The position numbers and the translations under genes are program-made. A model generated the notes under the pieces. That model saw only the letters and a program-made list of their open reading frames with translations, searched no databases and was not told the origin of the DNA. This document shows, piece by piece, positions 5,249-6,072 of a stretch of 6,072 nucleotides of DNA; position 1 is the first letter of the stretch; each line of letters begins with the position of its first letter. The stretch comes from Anaerolineales bacterium (GTDB lineage: Bacteria; Chloroflexota; Anaerolineae; Anaerolineales; Villigracilaceae), in assembly GCA_017882065.1 (NCBI GenBank), contig JADGQD010000129.1, positions 1 to 6,072 on the forward strand. Reading direction: 5' to 3'.

Positions 5249-5566
5249 CTGAACACGACCGATTACGCCAAATTCGACTCCTATCACGAAACCCACTTGG
5301 ACGTAAGCATCACTGAACTATCCCGGCTGGTGGCCCAGCCGTCTGTAGGGGCGCAGAACCTGGGGATTCAGGAATGCGCCGCGCTGGTGGCCGGAATGTT
5401 GCGCCAGCGCGTCTTCGCCACCGAAGTGAAGCCCACCGGCGGAGAACCGGTCGTCTTCTGGGAACGTAAGGGCAGAAGTGACAAAACGTTGCTCTTCTAC
5501 TGCCACTACGATGTCCAGCCGTCCGAACCGCTGGATCTGTGGGAAACAACGCATTTGCTTCTATAA
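5249..5566 (+). pseudogene. Truncated M20-family peptidase (N-terminal remnant)
   Basis: About 105 codons encode the start of an M20 metallopeptidase (carboxypeptidase/dipeptidase type): ITELSRLVAQPSVGAQNLGI, then ECAALVAGMLRQRVFATEVK, PTGGEPVVFWERKGRSDKTL and LFYCHYDVQPSEPLDLWET. The HYDVQP motif carries the first zinc-ligand His. Intact enzymes have about 440-470 residues and next need a 'PPFEPT..DGKLYARG..DDKG' segment with the bridging Asp; here the sequence instead gives THLLL and a stop, so homology breaks near 5548 and both the rest of the catalytic domain and the dimerisation domain are missing. No ATG, GTG or TTG lies at the expected start; a CTG at 5249 stands where ATG-AAC would be expected, 5 bp after the end of the upstream membrane protein gene. 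The frame is also open upstream within that gene (ATG at 5135), which I do not regard as the start. Confidence 0.8.
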
Positions 5567-5585
5567 CTACGAGCAAGTACAATTG

Positions 5586-5624
5586 AAAAAAAGACTGACA
5601 CCTTTCGAACGCAAGTGCCAGTCT
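5586..5624 (-). terminator. Rho-independent terminator for the convergent cyclophilin gene
   Basis: On the minus strand a 10-bp stem (arms 5624-5615 and 5601-5592, one G-U pair) with a 13-nt loop is followed directly by seven T (complement of A5586-5592). It lies about 90 nt downstream of the cyclophilin stop codon at 5716. On the plus strand the stem has an A-C mismatch and no adjacent T-run, so it works mainly in one direction. Confidence 0.85.
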
Positions 5625-5715
5625 CCTTAGATCACTCGGGGGCTTTCTTTTTGTGTCTATTTCATAGGTTGCATTTCACTAAGAAACCAGGTCTCTTGAT
5701 TAGTATGGGTTCTGC

Positions 5716-6072
5716 TTATTTCTCTGTGATGGTAATGCTCTCGATGGCATCGCCAGTGAAATTAGGATTCTGATCAGGATCACGCCGGGTGATAGCATTG
5801 ACTACGTCCATGCCGCTGATGACCTGCCCAAAGATAGTGTAATCACTTTCGGAGAGGTCATATGAGCCAAACATGATAAAGAACTGGCTGCCATTGGAAT
5901 TGGGTTGCCCGGTATTCGCCATCGCCACCACGCCGGCCTTATCGAACGTCAGGTCGTTGGCTTCGTTGGCAAATGAGTAACCCGGTCCGCTACTGCCGGT
6001 GCCGGTCGGGTCGCCGCCCTGGGCCATGAATCCCTCCAGCACACGGTGGAAGGTCACACCGTCGAAATATCC
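5716..6072 (-). CDS. Cyclophilin-type peptidyl-prolyl cis-trans isomerase, C-terminal part (runs off window)
   Basis: The minus-strand frame enters from the window edge and ends with TAA at 5716-5718, giving the last 118 residues of a cyclophilin. Motifs: GYFDGVTFHRV, with the catalytic Arg in FHRV; FMAQGGDPTGTGSSGPGYSF; MANTGQPNSNGSQFFIMF; and YTIFGQVISGMDVV. The CypA Trp121 and His126 positions are Leu and Tyr here, unlike the paralogue at 4180-4686, where they are both His. The GTG at 6057 is internal, because the recognisable domain continues upstream of it to the edge. Whether the protein has a signal peptide or lipobox cannot be seen, since the N-terminus is outside. It is convergent to the udk-cyclophilin-VTT run and has its own terminator at 5586-5624. 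Confidence 0.93.
   Translation of the reverse strand, partial: GYFDGVTFHRVLEGFMAQGGDPTGTGSSGPGYSFANEANDLTFDKAGVVAMANTGQPNSNGSQFFIMFGSYDLSESDYTIFGQVISGMDVVNAITRRDPDQNPNFTGDAIESITITEK

Noticed and set aside
5634..5651. CTCGGGGGCTTTCTTTTT as a plus-strand terminator for the udk run
   Set aside because: No complementary upstream arm for CTCGGGGGC was found, so there is no stem before the T-rich stretch.
1..6072. CRISPR arrays, tRNA or rRNA genes, insertion sequences, phage or defence genes
   Set aside because: No regularly spaced direct repeats, tRNA-like cloverleaf, transposase motif or terminal inverted repeats with target duplications were seen on either strand.

Overview
The window looks like chromosome of an anaerobic bacterium of moderately high GC. 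Two tungsten/molybdenum-dependent aldehyde ferredoxin oxidoreductase (AOR) family genes point to a strict anaerobe. The general style of the proteins (cyclophilins, uridine kinase, VTT-domain membrane protein) fits Chloroflexota/Anaerolineae, but that placement is an impression from the proteins and not a computed result.

Left half (about 1-3356, all on the minus strand). Read in the direction of transcription, it holds a remnant of an Lrp/AsnC-type regulator N-terminus (3356-3270) fused to the C-terminus of a CoA-acylating methylmalonate-semialdehyde dehydrogenase (3275-3126). Next come a short interrupted remnant that resembles the tail of a membrane transporter (3088-2921), an intact 635-residue AOR (2859-952), a 57-codon C-terminal stub of a class III aminotransferase (894-721), and a second, divergent AOR-family gene (667 to beyond position 1). 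The layout reads as a former amino-acid catabolic operon (regulator, permease, aminotransferase, semialdehyde dehydrogenase, aldehyde oxidoreductases) that has lost everything except the two AORs through several internal deletions.

Middle (3357-3483). This is a divergent intergenic region with a perfect 18-bp interrupted palindrome resembling a CRP/FNR-family operator. It also has a consensus TATAAT box placed so close to the uridine kinase start codon that the mRNA is probably leaderless.

Right half (3484-5566, plus strand). A compact run holds uridine kinase (udk), a cytoplasmic-type cyclophilin, a VTT/DedA-like membrane protein whose ATG overlaps the cyclophilin stop codon, and a truncated M20-family peptidase that lacks an ordinary start codon and stops after its first metal-binding motif. 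Converging on it from the right edge, on the minus strand, is a second cyclophilin (5716 to beyond 6072), followed by a clear rho-independent terminator.

The main point of interest is not a new intact system. It is the density of gene remnants (five recognisable broken genes in 6 kb) around well-preserved AOR genes, together with the divergent regulatory region.
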